Source: an uncultured Planctomycetaceae bacterium
GTDB taxonomy: Bacteria > Planctomycetota > Planctomycetia > Pirellulales > JACPPG01
Direction: 5' to 3'
Length of the DNA: 6,876 nucleotides
NCBI GenBank assembly: GCA_945957305.1
Contig: CAMFLN010000156.1
Span: 1-6,876, forward strand
Numbering within the stretch: position 1 is the first letter of the stretch; each line of letters opens with the position of its first letter. Under the pieces are notes generated by a model. It did no database searches, was not told the origin of the DNA, and saw only the letters and a program-made list of their open reading frames with translations. Position numbers and translations under genes: made by a program. Shown piece by piece: positions 6,063 through 6,876 of this stretch.

Positions 6063-6876
6063 ATGTGCGGCATCTGCGGTATTGCCTTTCGCGACCCTCG
6101 TCGGCAGCCCGACGCTGCGCTGTTGCGCAACATGGCGCTCACGATGCGCCACCGTGGCCCTGATGACGATGGCGTCGAGGTTTTCGGCCAGGCTGGTCTC
6201 GCCTTCCGCAGGTTGGCCATCATCGACCTCTCGTCGGCCGGGCATCAGCCGATGTCGAACGAAGACGGCACGGTGTGGATCGTTTTCAACGGCGAGATCT
6301 ATAACTTCCAGGAATTGCACGCCGACCTGCAGAGCAGGCATCAGTTTCGCTCGCGCTCGGATACCGAGGTGCTAGTACACCTGTACGAAGAGCGCGGCGC
6401 GGCCATGGTCGACGAGCTCGACGGCATGTTCGGCCTATGCATTCTGGACCTGAAGCGCCGTTCGCTGCTGCTGGCACGCGACCCGTTCGGAATCAAGCCG
6501 CTGTACTACGCGCTCGACGACCGACGGCTGGTTTTCGGTTCTGAGATCAAACCGCTGTTGGCCAGTGGCGAAGTCTCGCGCGAGATCGACCGCTCGGCCC
6601 TGAACGATTATTTCGATTTCCACTGGATTCCCGCGCCGCGGTCGATCTTCAAGGACATCCGCAAATTGCCGCCGGCGCATACTTTGGAACTCGACCTGGA
6701 CTCGTGGCAGTCGCGCGAGCGTCGCTACTGGAGACCGCAATATGCACCGCAGCAGGGACGGTCGCTCGACGATTGGGCGGACGAAGCTGACGCCGTGCTG
6801 GAACGCTCTGTACGCAGCCAACTGGTGGCTGACGTGCCGCTCGGACTTTTTCTCAGCGGCGGCATCGACTCCACGC
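6063..6876 (+). CDS. asnB: Asparagine synthetase-like glutamine amidotransferase, 3' partial
   Basis: The frame stays open from ATG 6063 to the window end (271 residues plus one base), so the C-terminal half is missing. The start is certain, because the class II glutaminase nucleophile Cys2 must follow the initiator Met (MCGICGI). Other seen motifs: RHRGPD (29-34), RLAIIDLS (50-57), FNGEIYN (75-81), SDTE (99-102), ARDPFGIKPLYY (138-149) and the ATP pyrophosphatase loop SGGIDS (265-270) right at the edge. Known: AsnB hydrolyses glutamine and uses the ammonia to amidate an ATP-activated carboxylate, classically aspartate. Paralogues in polysaccharide loci are thought to amidate uronic acids or other sugar carboxylates. 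Inferred: the sugar-modifying role fits this neighbourhood better than housekeeping asparagine synthesis, but the N-terminal half cannot separate them. Only one base lies between the glycosyltransferase stop and this ATG. A GGGAG at 6045-6049 sits 13 bases upstream, rather far for a ribosome site. Confidence 0.92.
   Translation, partial: MCGICGIAFRDPRRQPDAALLRNMALTMRHRGPDDDGVEVFGQAGLAFRRLAIIDLSSAGHQPMSNEDGTVWIVFNGEIYNFQELHADLQSRHQFRSRSDTEVLVHLYEERGAAMVDELDGMFGLCILDLKRRSLLLARDPFGIKPLYYALDDRRLVFGSEIKPLLASGEVSREIDRSALNDYFDFHWIPAPRSIFKDIRKLPPAHTLELDLDSWQSRERRYWRPQYAPQQGRSLDDWADEADAVLERSVRSQLVADVPLGLFLSGGIDST

Overview
This window is a compact run of seven genes, all on the + strand. It looks like the inside of a surface-polysaccharide (O-antigen, capsule or exopolysaccharide) biosynthesis cluster in a GC-rich bacterium. 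Protein-coding sequence fills almost all of it. The longest gap between genes is 67 bases, no RNA gene, insertion sequence or CRISPR array is visible, and both ends cut through genes. The source organism cannot be fixed from the sequence. GC-rich coding, weak or absent Shine-Dalgarno sites before several starts and this mix of genes would suit a planctomycete or another Gram-negative environmental lineage, but that is a weak inference.

Layout, left to right: (1) positions 2-970, the 3' part of a GT-B-like glycosyl- or glycerophosphotransferase that starts before the window; (2) 1038-1871, a formyltransferase with the Asn-His-Asp catalytic set, probably acting on an amino sugar; (3) 1868-2806, a NodB-type polysaccharide deacetylase that overlaps gene 2 by the four bases ATGA; (4) 2863-3915, an NAD-dependent nucleotide-sugar epimerase of the CDP-paratose 2-epimerase type, with Phe in place of the usual catalytic Tyr; (5) 3973-4821, a class I SAM-dependent methyltransferase; (6) about 4808-6061, a glycosyltransferase; (7) 6063 to the window end, a glutamine-dependent asparagine synthetase-like amidotransferase (AsnB family), cut inside its ATP-binding loop.

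Taken together, the genes could make a rare sugar (epimerase), trim and decorate it (deacetylation, N-formylation, methylation, amidation) and build it into a glycan (two transferases). The tight same-strand packing, with an ATGA overlap, a probable 14-base overlap and a 1-base gap, supports one polycistronic transcript. No flippase, polymerase, ligase or exosortase gene lies inside the window, so the export route and the final polymer are unknown.

I found no clearly new type of system. The points most worth checking are the coupled formyltransferase/deacetylase pair, which might swap an acetyl for a formyl group; the Tyr-to-Phe change in the epimerase; the long insert between the deacetylase's metal-binding motifs; and an 8-base CGGGAGCG element before three consecutive starts, which favours a TTG start for the glycosyltransferase.
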